In this document: positions 25,831 to 35,794 of the stretch, piece by piece
Layout of the letters: each line of letters starts with the position of its first letter
Position numbering within the stretch: the first letter of the stretch is position 1
From: DAOVQB01 sp023128935
GTDB taxonomy: Bacteria > Eisenbacteria > RBG-16-71-46 > CAIMUX01 > WJJG01
Direction of reading: 5' to 3'
Length of the DNA: 64,000 bases
NCBI GenBank assembly: GCA_030628905.1
Contig: DAOVQB010000002.1
Location: 1-64,000 of the forward strand
Translations under genes and position numbers: made by a program
The notes under the pieces: model-generated
Database searches by the model: none
What the model was told of the DNA's origin: nothing
The model's input: only the letters and a program-made list of their open reading frames with translations

Positions 25831-25910
25831 ACTCCCAACCACCCTGGCTATTCAGGCCACTGCCGGCCGCACTCCCAACCACCCTGGCTATTCAGGCCAC
25901 TGCCGGCCGC
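25831..25910. repeat. Perfect 40-bp direct tandem repeat
   Basis: Two identical 40-base units, 25831-25870 and 25871-25910, each starting ACTCCCAACC and ending TGCCGGCCGC. Perfect identity implies a recent duplication or ongoing turnover. It lies 190 bases upstream of the secreted C39-like gene. Confidence 0.95.
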
Positions 25911-26100
25911 GTAGGAGTCGAAAGCATTCCCACCAGTCCGCGCCCGCGCCCACGCTTAGAAAATCAATTGCATGGAAAGCGCCCTCTCCGGAAACGAGAG
26001 GAGTGTGAAGACAAACTCACAGCTTGGGGGTCCAGGGCGTCGCCTCTCCGCCTACGCCCCGATCCCGGAAAGGATCTGAGCAGAAAGGGAGGAAGAGAAC

Positions 26101-29070
26101 ATGATGGACACAAAGAAGAAACTGATCTGCGCGGCCCGACTCGTCGTTCTGCCGGTGCTGCTGATTCTCTGGCCCTTGGAGGTCGCTGCAGACAGCGCCC
26201 TGAAGGCATGGTGGGATACCTTCGAGGACAACAACTTGAACTGCTGGACCATCAATCAGGTGGGTGCCAGCATCGGCATCGACTCCAATATGGCCAACAA
26301 TGGCATCCGCTCCTTGAGGGTGGTTGGCGCTTCAGGGGCCGGCCAGTACGCGCGGGCCTACTCACGGAATATCTGGATCGATTTTACACGCGATTACACC
26401 GTGCAGTTCGCATTCCGTTACGATAGCTTCCACTGGGATCGGTTCCTCATCTTCGGGCACATTCGCTTGGTACTCGATTACCCCAGTCTTCCGGTCTTGT
26501 ACGACCCCGTGGGGGATAATTCCTTCGTCGGCAACGCGGTCTCCGGCAATTCGTTCGAATCCTACCTGCCCGATTTGGAGTGGGGCTGGATCACGGTTCA
26601 CTGCCGGCCTTCGCTGCAGCAATACGAGGTCTTTGTGAACGGAACGCACATGGGAACGGTAAACTACCAGGCCACCGTGATCCCCTCACAGCAGTTCTGG
26701 TTCGAGGACAATGGTTCACCTACGAACTATCTCAACGCTTGGTATGACGACTGTACAATCCGAGGCTATGTGAATCCGCAAAACTGCAACTACTCCATCG
26801 CCTCGCATTGGGAGGATGCAGAAAACAACTGTGCCATGTGGGCCCATCCACCCAATGTCCCGTACCATGGCCAATACAGCCGTCCGGGTCATCCGCTGCA
26901 CGAACCTTGCTGCCCGCCAGGACCCAACGGTCGCTGCATGGTGGCATGTCTGCAGATGGTATTCGACCGCTTCGGCGACAACCTCCCCGGAGCCGGCCCT
27001 GGGGTCGGCACGGGGCCCCAGGAGGAGATCGAGGCGGCTGCCAACACCAACGACCGGGTCAACTGCCCCAATGGTGTGTGGACCGGCACGTATCAGGACG
27101 ACCTGCGCCGCGCGGGGCATTTCTCTTCCAGCACGAACCAAGCTGCACTGACGGCGCTGCGCAACCAGTGCCCACCTCCACAGTGTCCCCCGGCTGGCCA
27201 AGGCGCCAGCGGGTATAGCTGGCGCGACCTGGGATACGCGGTTGTCGATTCCATCTGGACGGATCTTGCGCCAGCGGACGCCGACAGTATGGATGCCGGC
27301 GCGGCACCCGTTGTGCTCGAGGCACTGATCGGATCGGGCTATCCGATCATCGCACTCATCAATCCCTCGCAGGGCTATTGCCAGGAGATCGAGGCGGCGG
27401 GCTCCGAGGGCACGGTGGATTGCGATAGCATCCCGGAGAACACCGACTCCGGTCATGCCTGCGTTATCATCGGCTACGACAATGTCGGCAACCAGGGACC
27501 GCCACAGCTCCGAAATCCTCACGCGTATCCGGCGTTTCTCATCCACGATCCAGCGGTCTGCCGCTTTGGATGGATCGGGCAGCAGTATTTCTGGAATCAG
27601 GTGTGGACGAGTAAGCGCTTTGCCTTTGCCGCACCTTGGGAACTGAAGTGGCTATCACCGCCAAGGTGGTGTTACGGGCAGAAGTATAATGGCACGCTCC
27701 TTGTGAAATACCCGGGCCCGGAACCGCTGGACGGTTTCTACTCGGTCGCCAACGCCAAGGCCAAGCTGACACTCACCAATGTAGGGCTTCAGGGTGGAGA
27801 GGTTCGGACGCACAACCTGGTCAACATCTCAACGACCGGCGATTGGCAGTTCAGCACCTGGAAGCTGGCCAACGGGAATTTCGTTCAGGGTGGGAACCTC
27901 ATCGGGACCGTGGACTACTTGGCCTACGGAACCCTTGCGCCTGCCGTGTCCTCAACATCGTATGTGGGCTACACGGATGACCTGGGAGGCACGGGGAGTG
28001 CAACGAAGGGCCTTACCCTGTGTTTCTTCGTTGACCTCGATATCGGACACACGGGATGGCCGTACGCGGGCCACTGGTGGTCTGGGGCCGGTGGATCGAG
28101 CATCAAGCTAGTCGGCCTGGGCGGCCCCACCCATGAACTCTGTGCCACCGTCGGGAATTTCGGAGAGGAGCCAACCCCACCGGGAACGTTCCTGCACTTC
28201 TGGTTCGAGGACCCGGGCGCAGCGCAGCGCGCGCCGGGCGAATACCCGATCGCTGCACTCGAGGTCCCATCGCTCGCCTTTGGGGACACGGTGACACTCG
28301 GGCCGGTGCCATGGACCGCCCCACCGGGAAACGTGTTCGGTGAGCCGCACTTCACAATCTTCACAGCGATCGACTGTCCGGGCGACCCCCCGGAGAGCGA
28401 CTGGCCGCAGGATGAGAACAACTTCGCCACCCTGAGTGAATTCCACTGCGAGACTACACCTGGAGAACCGGTGGGAATGTCATTCTGGGTGGAGAATCCG
28501 GAACCCACGGCGATGGAGGTCATCCTCCAAGTCGACAAACCCGAGGGTGTAGAAGCTTGGGATGTCGCCCTCAGTCTGCCGGTCGGGGAGCCGATCTTCC
28601 TCAGTCCATTGGAGATGATTCCTACCGAGGTGACCGTGACGCCCACAACTGGTCCAACGGAGGGTTCTATCAGTGTAGAGTGCTTCCTCTACATCCCTGG
28701 GGGGGAGCTGGTCCGCGAGACTGGCGGCATTACTCTCACGCTGCACCTACCGACGAGTTCAGCTCCTGATGACGGAATGAGTCGCCCGGTCTTTGCGCTC
28801 GGCCAGAACCAACCCAACCCCTTTGCTGGTCCGGCGACCATCATTCGGTTTGCCACTCCCCGTGCAGGGCATGTGGATCTGCGGGTCTATGACGTGGGCG
28901 GCAGGATGGTGCGAACGCTTATTTCGGAGCGGCGTTCAAGTGGATGGCACGCGACAAGCTGGCCCGGTACAGACGAGCGGGGTCGCAGAGTGGCCAACGG
29001 CGTCTACTTCTACCAGCTCGATCTTGACGGCGGCGTGCAGCGGACGCGTACGATGTTGATCCTCCGATAA
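26101..29070 (+). CDS. Large secreted protein: lectin-like domain, C39-like peptidase, T9SS-type tail
   Basis: A 989-residue exported protein. GGGAGGAAGAG precedes the start and the signal peptide spans about 1-31. Residues about 38-215 form a concanavalin-like carbohydrate-binding domain opening with DTFEDNNLNCWTI, similar to the small secreted protein at 61679. From about 265 to 500 there is a papain-fold domain of the peptidase C39-like kind: GRCMVACLQMVFDRFG has the cysteine (near 278), DSGHACVIIGYD the histidine (near 451) and FLIHDPA the aspartate (near 480). Beta-rich CARDB/Ig-like segments fill about 560-890. The last 90 residues are a FlgD/T9SS-type domain (QNQPNPFAGPATIIRF, VDLRVYDVGGRMVRTL, GVYFYQLDLDGG). 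Many cysteines suggest extracellular disulphides. Peptidase activity is inferred from motif placement only. Confidence 0.75.
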   Translation: MMDTKKKLICAARLVVLPVLLILWPLEVAADSALKAWWDTFEDNNLNCWTINQVGASIGIDSNMANNGIRSLRVVGASGAGQYARAYSRNIWIDFTRDYTVQFAFRYDSFHWDRFLIFGHIRLVLDYPSLPVLYDPVGDNSFVGNAVSGNSFESYLPDLEWGWITVHCRPSLQQYEVFVNGTHMGTVNYQATVIPSQQFWFEDNGSPTNYLNAWYDDCTIRGYVNPQNCNYSIASHWEDAENNCAMWAHPPNVPYHGQYSRPGHPLHEPCCPPGPNGRCMVACLQMVFDRFGDNLPGAGPGVGTGPQEEIEAAANTNDRVNCPNGVWTGTYQDDLRRAGHFSSSTNQAALTALRNQCPPPQCPPAGQGASGYSWRDLGYAVVDSIWTDLAPADADSMDAGAAPVVLEALIGSGYPIIALINPSQGYCQEIEAAGSEGTVDCDSIPENTDSGHACVIIGYDNVGNQGPPQLRNPHAYPAFLIHDPAVCRFGWIGQQYFWNQVWTSKRFAFAAPWELKWLSPPRWCYGQKYNGTLLVKYPGPEPLDGFYSVANAKAKLTLTNVGLQGGEVRTHNLVNISTTGDWQFSTWKLANGNFVQGGNLIGTVDYLAYGTLAPAVSSTSYVGYTDDLGGTGSATKGLTLCFFVDLDIGHTGWPYAGHWWSGAGGSSIKLVGLGGPTHELCATVGNFGEEPTPPGTFLHFWFEDPGAAQRAPGEYPIAALEVPSLAFGDTVTLGPVPWTAPPGNVFGEPHFTIFTAIDCPGDPPESDWPQDENNFATLSEFHCETTPGEPVGMSFWVENPEPTAMEVILQVDKPEGVEAWDVALSLPVGEPIFLSPLEMIPTEVTVTPTTGPTEGSISVECFLYIPGGELVRETGGITLTLHLPTSSAPDDGMSRPVFALGQNQPNPFAGPATIIRFATPRAGHVDLRVYDVGGRMVRTLISERRSSGWHATSWPGTDERGRRVANGVYFYQLDLDGGVQRTRTMLILR

Positions 29071-29099
29071 TGGTACCTGCTCTCCATTATCGATCGAGA

Positions 29100-29137
29100 G
29101 CGGTGAGACACCCCGATTGCCTGGGGCATCTCACCGC
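29100..29137. terminator. Long hairpin between convergent genes
   Basis: GCGGTGAGA pairs with TCTCACCGC, and after a two-base internal loop CCCC pairs with GGGG around an eight-base loop. The hairpin lies between the ends of two convergent genes (29070 and 29172). No clear T-run follows, so it may be a bidirectional transcript-end structure rather than a classical intrinsic terminator. Confidence 0.6.
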
Positions 29138-29171
29138 TGTCACGGTTGGGATGGGTAGAGTCGTATCAGGT

Positions 29172-32100
29172 CTAGGCCCTTCCCGCTTCCGGGGAAACCA
29201 TTTGAGCCTGCGCCGGGGCCTTCCGCCGCAGCCGGTGCCACAGACGCGCCAGAACCCAGCCCAGGCGGGTCATGATCCAGTAGAGGGCCGGGATTGCGCC
29301 AATGATCAATACTGTGCTGCTCACCAGGCCCCCGATCGACGAGAGCGCCAGGTTCTCCCAGATGTCCCGCCCCTCTGAGGTCTCCCGCAATCTGATCAAG
29401 AGCGGCAAGAGGGCCGCAACCGTGGTTCCGCTGGTGAGCAGAATCGAGCGCAGCTGGATCCGCATCCCCTCACAGATGGCGGTCCGCAGAAGCTCCACAC
29501 GCTCCTTGCCCGGCAGGCGCCACAGGTCAGTGCCCCCCAGGCGGTGCTTGACGGGAACCAGCTCGGAGGGGTACCCGCGTTCTGTCACTATTTCACGCAC
29601 CTGCAGCCGGAAGCGGTTGATCAGCAGAATTGCATTGTTGACCACGATGCCAAAGAGCAGTACGAGACCGATCTTGGCTGAGGAATCAAAGGACGCGTCG
29701 GCGGCCCAGAAGAGCCCCACCACACCCACCAAGGACATGGGGATGGAGAGCAGCACCAGGAAGGGCAGGGTGAAGCTCTCGAACAGAGCCGCCAGGGTCA
29801 TGAAGATGAAGAGCAGTGTCAGCCACAGAATGGTCTGCATCTCCTCTTCCTCTTTGTGGGTCATGCGTTCACCGGAGACATCCTCGGCGGTGTAGCCGTA
29901 GGGAAGCTGCAGGCCACTCAGGATGTTGGCGATGAAGCGCTGGCGCATGCGATCGGTGCCGATATACTCCCAGTTGACCTGCATGGTGTAGCGCTGGTTC
30001 TCTCGATTGATGCTACCGATCACCGGGCGCGTTTCCAGGGTGATCACGTCGCCCAGGCGCACCTGCTGCCCGTTGGCACCGGTGATCTCCTTGCTCATGA
30101 CCTGGTCGTACTGGATCTTCTCCGCGTTGGCGAAGGAGAGCTGTAGGCGCTGGTCCTCCCCGGATACAATCATGTGCCAGGGGTTCTCTACATCCAGCAG
30201 CCTTCGCAGGAATCCTAGGACTTCCGCCACGCTCATGTGATGATCCGCCAGCCGCTCGCGGTGCACGAGCACCACGGTCTCGTCCGCACCCTCGCGCTCG
30301 AAGTTGTCCCCGCTGGAGAGGCGCACATTGCGCACGCGGCGGTTTCCGCCCAGGCGCGCTACGATACCTTCACAGATATTATTGAGGACCTTGCTGTTGT
30401 AGCCGGTGATCTTAATGAGGGAGTTGCTCAGGCCACCGCCCCTCCCGCCTTTCAAATACGGATCGCCGAAGCCTCCGATCCAGATGAACAAGCCGCCCAG
30501 TTCCTCAGCCAGGAGAATGAGCTTGTCACGCAACACCTCAGGCCAGGGTGAGCGCAACTGCTCGGGCTCAAACTCGATGCGCATGAAGGCGCGGTTCTCC
30601 CAGCTGTAGGTCTTCATGTGAACCCCTTCGGGCAGAGGCAACACCTCGGCCTCGAAGAGTTTCATGGTCTCGCTGGAAAGCACCACATCGGTTCCCACCG
30701 GCCGCTCCATGTACAGCCGGAGTTGCTCCGCGCCGCTCTGCTGCCAGAACCCACCCTGGTGGATCTCCTCCTTGAAGATGTGCCAGGTCCCCGCAAACAG
30801 GGCCAGCATCAAAGGCACCGGTATCCACCAGAAGCGCAGATTGAAAGCGGTGATCCGGCGGATAAAGCTGGTGAAGACACCCACCATGATCAGTAGCCCC
30901 AGCACGCCCAGGGCCCACGCCCAGCGATCCAGGAGCTCCCGCGGACCTTCCAGGATCGCGAAGACCGCCGCGCTCACCACCATCAGGACCAGCGTGACCA
31001 CACCCCAGCGCTTCAGAAGCGCCATGCCGCGCATCTCCTCCACCGGCGCGTCACCTCTGGCGCGGGCGATCTGCTTCTCCTTGAGAGCGGTGCCGCGCAG
31101 GGCCACCGGGATCCAGCAGAAAGCGACAAAGATCGACGCCAGCATGGCGATGCCCACGCTGGCTGCCAGCGGCACGTAGAAGAGCGACAGGCGCCCGGAG
31201 AGGAAGGTGAAGGAGAGGAATGCCACCACTGTGGTCAAGGTTGTCGTGATGATGGGAAAGGCAACCTCATGCGTGCCCCCGATGAGCGCCCGCCGGGCCG
31301 CGTCCCAGACCCCGCGCACGCCCTTGTTATGCGGGCGGACTAGGCGTCTATGGATGGCATCCATTACCAGGATGCTATTGTCCAGCAGCATTCCAAAGCA
31401 CACTGTCAGACCGCTGATCGTGATGAAGTTCACCGACACGCCAAAGAAGTAGAACAGCGAGAGGCAAATCACGATGGCCAGCAGGATCGAGGACACCACA
31501 ATCGCCGTCAGACGCACTCGTCGCAGGGCGATGGCCAGTAGTACAAACAGGAGCGCTAGGATGATCAAGGACCGATAGATGAGTTCGGTCAGCTTATCTT
31601 CCAGATCCTCACCCGCATCATGATCGATCTCGAAGTTGACCGGAAAGGGCAAGTTGGCGGCGATCTCAGGCAGGGTTTCCCGCAGGTTGCGGCTTACGGT
31701 GACCGCGTTCTGACCGCTGCGCTTGGCCACCGTGACTTCCACGACATTCTCGCCACCAATCCGAACGAAGCGAATGGGATCCTCATAGCCCGGCTCCAGC
31801 TCGGCGACGCGTGCAAGCGTGATCGGCTGGCCGCCCACCGTGCGCAGAACCGTATGGCGCAGCGCGTTCAAGGTGACCGAATCCTGGATGCTGACTGTTA
31901 GTTGCCGCCCGGCGCGGCGCACCGCGCCCGCCGGAAGAATGTCATCCAGTTCCTCCAGGCGGGTATAAATGCCGTCGGCTGTCAGGTTGTAGCGCTCCAT
32001 GAGTTCTGCGTTCAGCCGGATCCGCACCAACGGCCGGGCTCCGCCTTGCACCTCGGCATCCGCAACTCCGGGTACCGCCAGCAGGCGGGGGACAAGCCAG

Positions 32101-32576
32101 GACTCTGCCTTGTCGCTCAACTCGTTGGCCGACATGGATGAAACCAAGCTGAAGGTAAAGAAATCGTCGGTGCGAAAATCATCGGGAATGTAGGGAACGA
32201 TGACAGGCTGGCCGGCCGTCGCCGGCAGGTTGCGCCGCACGCCTCCCAACTGCTCGGACAGCTCGAGGCGGGCAAACTCGATGTTTATATCACGCCGGAA
32301 CTCTATGCGCACACGACTGCGCCCGGGGGAGGAGCGCGCATGAACCTCCTCGATGCCGTGCACGTTGCGCGCGGCTTCCTCGATGGGCACGGTGATGGCG
32401 CGCTGCACCGCACTGGGTGAGGCGCCGTTCCAGCGAGTGTAGATGGTGAGCGACGGCAGCTCGGTCTCCGGCATGGCCTCGATGTTGAGGCGCGGCAGTG
32501 CGTAGACCCCGCAGATGATGAGTGCGGAGAATATCATCCAGGTCGCAACGGGATGATCGACAAAAAAGCGGGTCAT
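29172..32576 (-). CDS. RND efflux pump subunit (AcrB/MdtC type), second pump
   Basis: A 1134-residue inner-membrane resistance-nodulation-division transporter that exports substrates using the proton gradient. The layout is standard: first helix at about 10-30, periplasmic porter domain (QRAITVPIEEAARNVHGIEEV), then a helix bundle with TM4 reading GLTVCFGMLLDNSILVMDAIHR, where LDNS replaces the paired aspartates of classical AcrB. It is longer than the usual about 1040 residues. An inserted stretch after the sixth helix (about 500-610) contains two extra hydrophobic segments (VVTLVLMVVSAAVFAIL, ALGVLGLLIMVGVFTSFI). The second half has PFLVLLSIPMSLVGVVGLFW and KIGLVLLFGIVVNNAILLINRFR. The ATG overlaps the stop of the other pump gene (4 bases). 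The two may form a heteromeric pump, as in MdtBC. Confidence 0.9.
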   Translation of the reverse strand: MTRFFVDHPVATWMIFSALIICGVYALPRLNIEAMPETELPSLTIYTRWNGASPSAVQRAITVPIEEAARNVHGIEEVHARSSPGRSRVRIEFRRDINIEFARLELSEQLGGVRRNLPATAGQPVIVPYIPDDFRTDDFFTFSLVSSMSANELSDKAESWLVPRLLAVPGVADAEVQGGARPLVRIRLNAELMERYNLTADGIYTRLEELDDILPAGAVRRAGRQLTVSIQDSVTLNALRHTVLRTVGGQPITLARVAELEPGYEDPIRFVRIGGENVVEVTVAKRSGQNAVTVSRNLRETLPEIAANLPFPVNFEIDHDAGEDLEDKLTELIYRSLIILALLFVLLAIALRRVRLTAIVVSSILLAIVICLSLFYFFGVSVNFITISGLTVCFGMLLDNSILVMDAIHRRLVRPHNKGVRGVWDAARRALIGGTHEVAFPIITTTLTTVVAFLSFTFLSGRLSLFYVPLAASVGIAMLASIFVAFCWIPVALRGTALKEKQIARARGDAPVEEMRGMALLKRWGVVTLVLMVVSAAVFAILEGPRELLDRWAWALGVLGLLIMVGVFTSFIRRITAFNLRFWWIPVPLMLALFAGTWHIFKEEIHQGGFWQQSGAEQLRLYMERPVGTDVVLSSETMKLFEAEVLPLPEGVHMKTYSWENRAFMRIEFEPEQLRSPWPEVLRDKLILLAEELGGLFIWIGGFGDPYLKGGRGGGLSNSLIKITGYNSKVLNNICEGIVARLGGNRRVRNVRLSSGDNFEREGADETVVLVHRERLADHHMSVAEVLGFLRRLLDVENPWHMIVSGEDQRLQLSFANAEKIQYDQVMSKEITGANGQQVRLGDVITLETRPVIGSINRENQRYTMQVNWEYIGTDRMRQRFIANILSGLQLPYGYTAEDVSGERMTHKEEEEMQTILWLTLLFIFMTLAALFESFTLPFLVLLSIPMSLVGVVGLFWAADASFDSSAKIGLVLLFGIVVNNAILLINRFRLQVREIVTERGYPSELVPVKHRLGGTDLWRLPGKERVELLRTAICEGMRIQLRSILLTSGTTVAALLPLLIRLRETSEGRDIWENLALSSIGGLVSSTVLIIGAIPALYWIMTRLGWVLARLWHRLRRKAPAQAQMVSPEAGRA

Positions 32577-35500
32577 CGCGAGTCTCCACCTCGGCCGGCC
32601 CCAGCGGCCCGGAGGGTGCTCCGCGCGGCTTTGAGTGTTCCTTCATAGTCTCGGTCCAACCATCGATGAAGGATCTCGTAGACCACGGGGGTCAGGAATA
32701 GGGTCAGTGCCGTGGCAATGGTCAAGCCGCCCATGATGGTGATTGCCAGAGGCCGCTGTATCTGCTCGCCGGTCCCGATGCCGATCCCCATGGGGATCAT
32801 GGCCAGAACCGTGGTCAGGGTCGTCATCAGAATCGGACGGAAGCGCAGGGCACTGGCTTCCAGGATGGCCGCGCGACCGCCATACCCGCTTAGGCGCAGG
32901 CGCCGAATCGTGGCCACCTTGACAATGGCATCGTTTACAGAAATGCCCAGCAAGGCGATGAGTCCTATGAGCGAGATGATGTTAACCGAATGACCAGCCA
33001 GAAATAGCGTAACCAGCGCCCCCAGGGCCCCCACCGGCAGCACCACTGATATCACTACTGGATCAAGGAAGGATTCGAACTGAGCCGCCAGAATCATGTA
33101 GACCAGGAGCACGGACAAAAGCAGCGCCCAACCCAGGTCCCGGAACGAGCTGTTGATCTCCTCCTGCTCCCCGCCGGTCACGAACCCGACTCCCGCGGGC
33201 AGCTCCAGGGTTCCTAGGATGGCACGCACATCCTCCCAGACTTGGCCAAGGCGTCGGCCGTGCACATCGCCCGATATAGTGATCTGGCGGCGTTGATTGC
33301 GGCGCACGATCTCACGCACCGGCCGGCCCTCGGACTGGATGATAAAGCTCCCCAGGGGAACAGTTCTGCCGCCGGGCAGCGAGATCGGCGAGCCCAACAC
33401 CTTGGGTAGGTTCCGGCGCTGGTCGATCGGGAGGCGCACCGCGATGTCGATGCGTTGTTCGATTTCATTGAAGCTCGTAGCCACAACACCCTGGATCCGC
33501 GCGCGCAGCTCGCGCGCCAGCTGATCCGGCTCGAGCCCGTAGCGCAGGGCCTTCTCGCGATCCAGGGAAACCTCGATGGTAGGATTGCCGAGGACGCGAT
33601 CCATTTCGACATCCGCCAGCCCATCCACCTGGCGCAAGCGCGGAACCAGTTCGTTCGCGGTCGCCAAGGCCTCGGCCGACTTCTCGGCCACGATACCCAG
33701 TGTGAAAGGCGCTTCACCACTGGCTAGAATCTCGCTCAGCCCGATGCCCTCGTCGCGGAAGACATAGGTGGAGCCAGCGAGGTCTTCCAGCCGCTCCCGC
33801 AGCCGCTGCTTGACGGCCTCCATCCGCTGGCGGCTTTGACGGCTAGGATGCAGCAGGACCCGGATGCGAGCCGTGTTGGCCGCGGTGTACTCCTTGAGCG
33901 AGGCCAACGTCCGTTCGGTCTGCCCCACCTGGGCATACACCGTATCCACCTCATCCATCTGGGCCAGGAAAGATGAGATTGTCGCCGCGGTCTTCTCGGT
34001 TTGCTCAAGTGGCGTGCCCGCAGGAAGCTCGAGAGCCACGGTGAAATCGCCCTGATTGCGGTCGGGTAGAAAGGTCTTGCGCATCTCTACCCCGGTCCAA
34101 CCGGCGGCGACCATGACCACTACCAGAGCCACCAAGAAGCGGCCCTTGTGGCCCAGCACCCATTCCAGAGCCCGATGATAGCGGCCGGCCATGCCGCGGA
34201 AAAAAACATCCGATAGCTTGAAGATCCCACGCGGTCTATGCGCGCCAGCCCCAAGGATGCGCGCCGAGAGCATCGGTTGCAGCAGAAGCGCGGTGAAGAT
34301 GGAGATCAGAAGCGAGATGGTTACCGTAAGCGCCTGATCCCGGAAAAACTCGCCCGCGATCCCCGGGACGTAGATCACCGGGAAGAAGACCGCCACCGTT
34401 GTCAGAGTCGCCGCTATCACCGGCGAGGCCACTTCCTGAGTGGCACGCACCGCAATCGCGCTGACGCTGTCATCTTCCCCGCCGGGATCGCTCCCCCTGC
34501 TGATGGCCGGGGGGCTGGTTTGACTCGCTGCGCTTCCCGTAGTCCTAGAGTGGCGATCGCGCAGGTGACGATTGATATTCTCTAGTACCACAATCGCATT
34601 GTCGACCAGCATGCCCGCAGCCAGCGACAGCCCGCCCAGCGACATCAGATTGAGGCTGACGCTGGCGAAGTTGAGGAAAGCGAAGGTCGCGAAGACGGAT
34701 ACCGGAATGGCCAAGCCCACCACAATCGGGCTGCGCCAGTCCTGAAGGAAGAAGAACAGCACCAGAAAGGCCAGCAGCGCTCCGTAGAGTAGGGAGCTGC
34801 GCAGGCCGCGGAAAGATTCCTCCACGAAGTCCGCGTCGCGATAGACGAAGCTGTACTCGAAGTCCGGATACTCGTCCGTGACGATACCCAGGATGTGATC
34901 GACGTCGCGGGTGGCGCTAATCGTGTTGGCGCCAACCTCTTTGTACAAGTGCAGCGAGACGACTTCACTATCACCGAGCAGCGTGGCGCCTTCCGGCTCC
35001 TTGGTGGTGTCCAGCACTTCAGCTACGTCGGCAATCGTTACGCCCTGTCCAGCGTCGGGGATCTCGGTCTGGCGAATGGCATCCAGGTCTTCGAACTCGC
35101 CCAGAATCCGCAGGGGAAGATGCAGCGGCCCGCGCCGAATGCGCCCGCCGGGGAAGCTGATATTGGCGATCCGCAGGGCCCGTTGGATATGCGCCATAGT
35201 GATGCCATAGAGGCGCAGCTTGCTGAAGTCGGGACGAACCAGGATCTCTCGTTCGGAGCCGCCAATCACCTCAGCTTGGCTGATTCCCTGGATCTGCTCC
35301 AGCGCCGGCTTGATCACATCGCGCGCGAAATCAGTCATCTGGGCCAGCGGATCATCGCCCCCCAGAACCAGAATCGCAATCGGGCGGGCGCTTGGATCCC
35401 AGCGCAGAATCAGCGGCCGGTTGGCGGTTTCGGGGAAATCGTCACGGTAGGCAACCCGGTCGATGGCTTCGCGCAGGTGCAGGTTGGCGAAGTCCATGTC

Positions 35501-35794
35501 GGTGCCCCACTCGTACTGTACCGTTATCGCTGAAACCCCCTCGCGCGTGCGTGACACCACGCGCCGCACGCCCGCGAGACCGGTTATGACCTCTTCCAGC
35601 GGTTGTGTCACCAAGCGTGTCAGATCATCGGCCGGCGTATCAGCGTAGTTGGTGATGACCGTCAAGTTGGGATAGTTGATGGCCGGTAGGAGGTCGACTG
35701 GCAGGCGCTGGAGCGCCAGAGCCCCCACCAGTACCAACCCCGCGAAGATCATGAGGATCGCAACGGGGCGGTTGACCGCTGCTCTGATGATCAT
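32573..35794 (-). CDS. RND efflux pump subunit (AcrB/MdtB type), first pump
   Basis: A 1073-residue RND transporter. It starts with MIIRAAVNRPVAILMIFAGLVLVGALAL, the typical N-terminal helix. The porter domain begins LTRLVTQPLEEVITGLAGVRRV. TM4 reads GGLSLAAGMLVDNAIVVLENINRHL and is followed by a low-complexity Ser/Gly/Asp-rich linker (about 425-455) not usual in AcrB. In the second half are AAQFESFLDPVVISVVLPVGALG and LIGLIALLGISVNDAIVKVATIRRL, then MTTLTTVLAMIPMGIGIGTGEQIQRPLA. The ATG at 35794 overlaps the stop of the adaptor gene by 4 bases, and its own stop overlaps the start of the second pump, so the three genes are translated as a unit. No TolC-like gene is nearby; the outer-membrane channel must be shared. 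Confidence 0.93.
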   Translation of the reverse strand: MIIRAAVNRPVAILMIFAGLVLVGALALQRLPVDLLPAINYPNLTVITNYADTPADDLTRLVTQPLEEVITGLAGVRRVVSRTREGVSAITVQYEWGTDMDFANLHLREAIDRVAYRDDFPETANRPLILRWDPSARPIAILVLGGDDPLAQMTDFARDVIKPALEQIQGISQAEVIGGSEREILVRPDFSKLRLYGITMAHIQRALRIANISFPGGRIRRGPLHLPLRILGEFEDLDAIRQTEIPDAGQGVTIADVAEVLDTTKEPEGATLLGDSEVVSLHLYKEVGANTISATRDVDHILGIVTDEYPDFEYSFVYRDADFVEESFRGLRSSLLYGALLAFLVLFFFLQDWRSPIVVGLAIPVSVFATFAFLNFASVSLNLMSLGGLSLAAGMLVDNAIVVLENINRHLRDRHSRTTGSAASQTSPPAISRGSDPGGEDDSVSAIAVRATQEVASPVIAATLTTVAVFFPVIYVPGIAGEFFRDQALTVTISLLISIFTALLLQPMLSARILGAGAHRPRGIFKLSDVFFRGMAGRYHRALEWVLGHKGRFLVALVVVMVAAGWTGVEMRKTFLPDRNQGDFTVALELPAGTPLEQTEKTAATISSFLAQMDEVDTVYAQVGQTERTLASLKEYTAANTARIRVLLHPSRQSRQRMEAVKQRLRERLEDLAGSTYVFRDEGIGLSEILASGEAPFTLGIVAEKSAEALATANELVPRLRQVDGLADVEMDRVLGNPTIEVSLDREKALRYGLEPDQLARELRARIQGVVATSFNEIEQRIDIAVRLPIDQRRNLPKVLGSPISLPGGRTVPLGSFIIQSEGRPVREIVRRNQRRQITISGDVHGRRLGQVWEDVRAILGTLELPAGVGFVTGGEQEEINSSFRDLGWALLLSVLLVYMILAAQFESFLDPVVISVVLPVGALGALVTLFLAGHSVNIISLIGLIALLGISVNDAIVKVATIRRLRLSGYGGRAAILEASALRFRPILMTTLTTVLAMIPMGIGIGTGEQIQRPLAITIMGGLTIATALTLFLTPVVYEILHRWLDRDYEGTLKAARSTLRAAGAGRGGDSR

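Larger units (their letters stand above)
25610..26100. other. Divergent intergenic region, 491 bases
   Basis: Control region between two secreted-protein genes. It is the most AT-rich stretch nearby around 25745-25790, where a minus-strand promoter-like pair sits. It also contains a perfect 40-bp tandem duplication at 25831-25910. On the plus strand the GGGAGGAAGAG ribosome site at 26087-26097 precedes the ATG at 26101. No coding potential is convincing. Confidence 0.5.
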
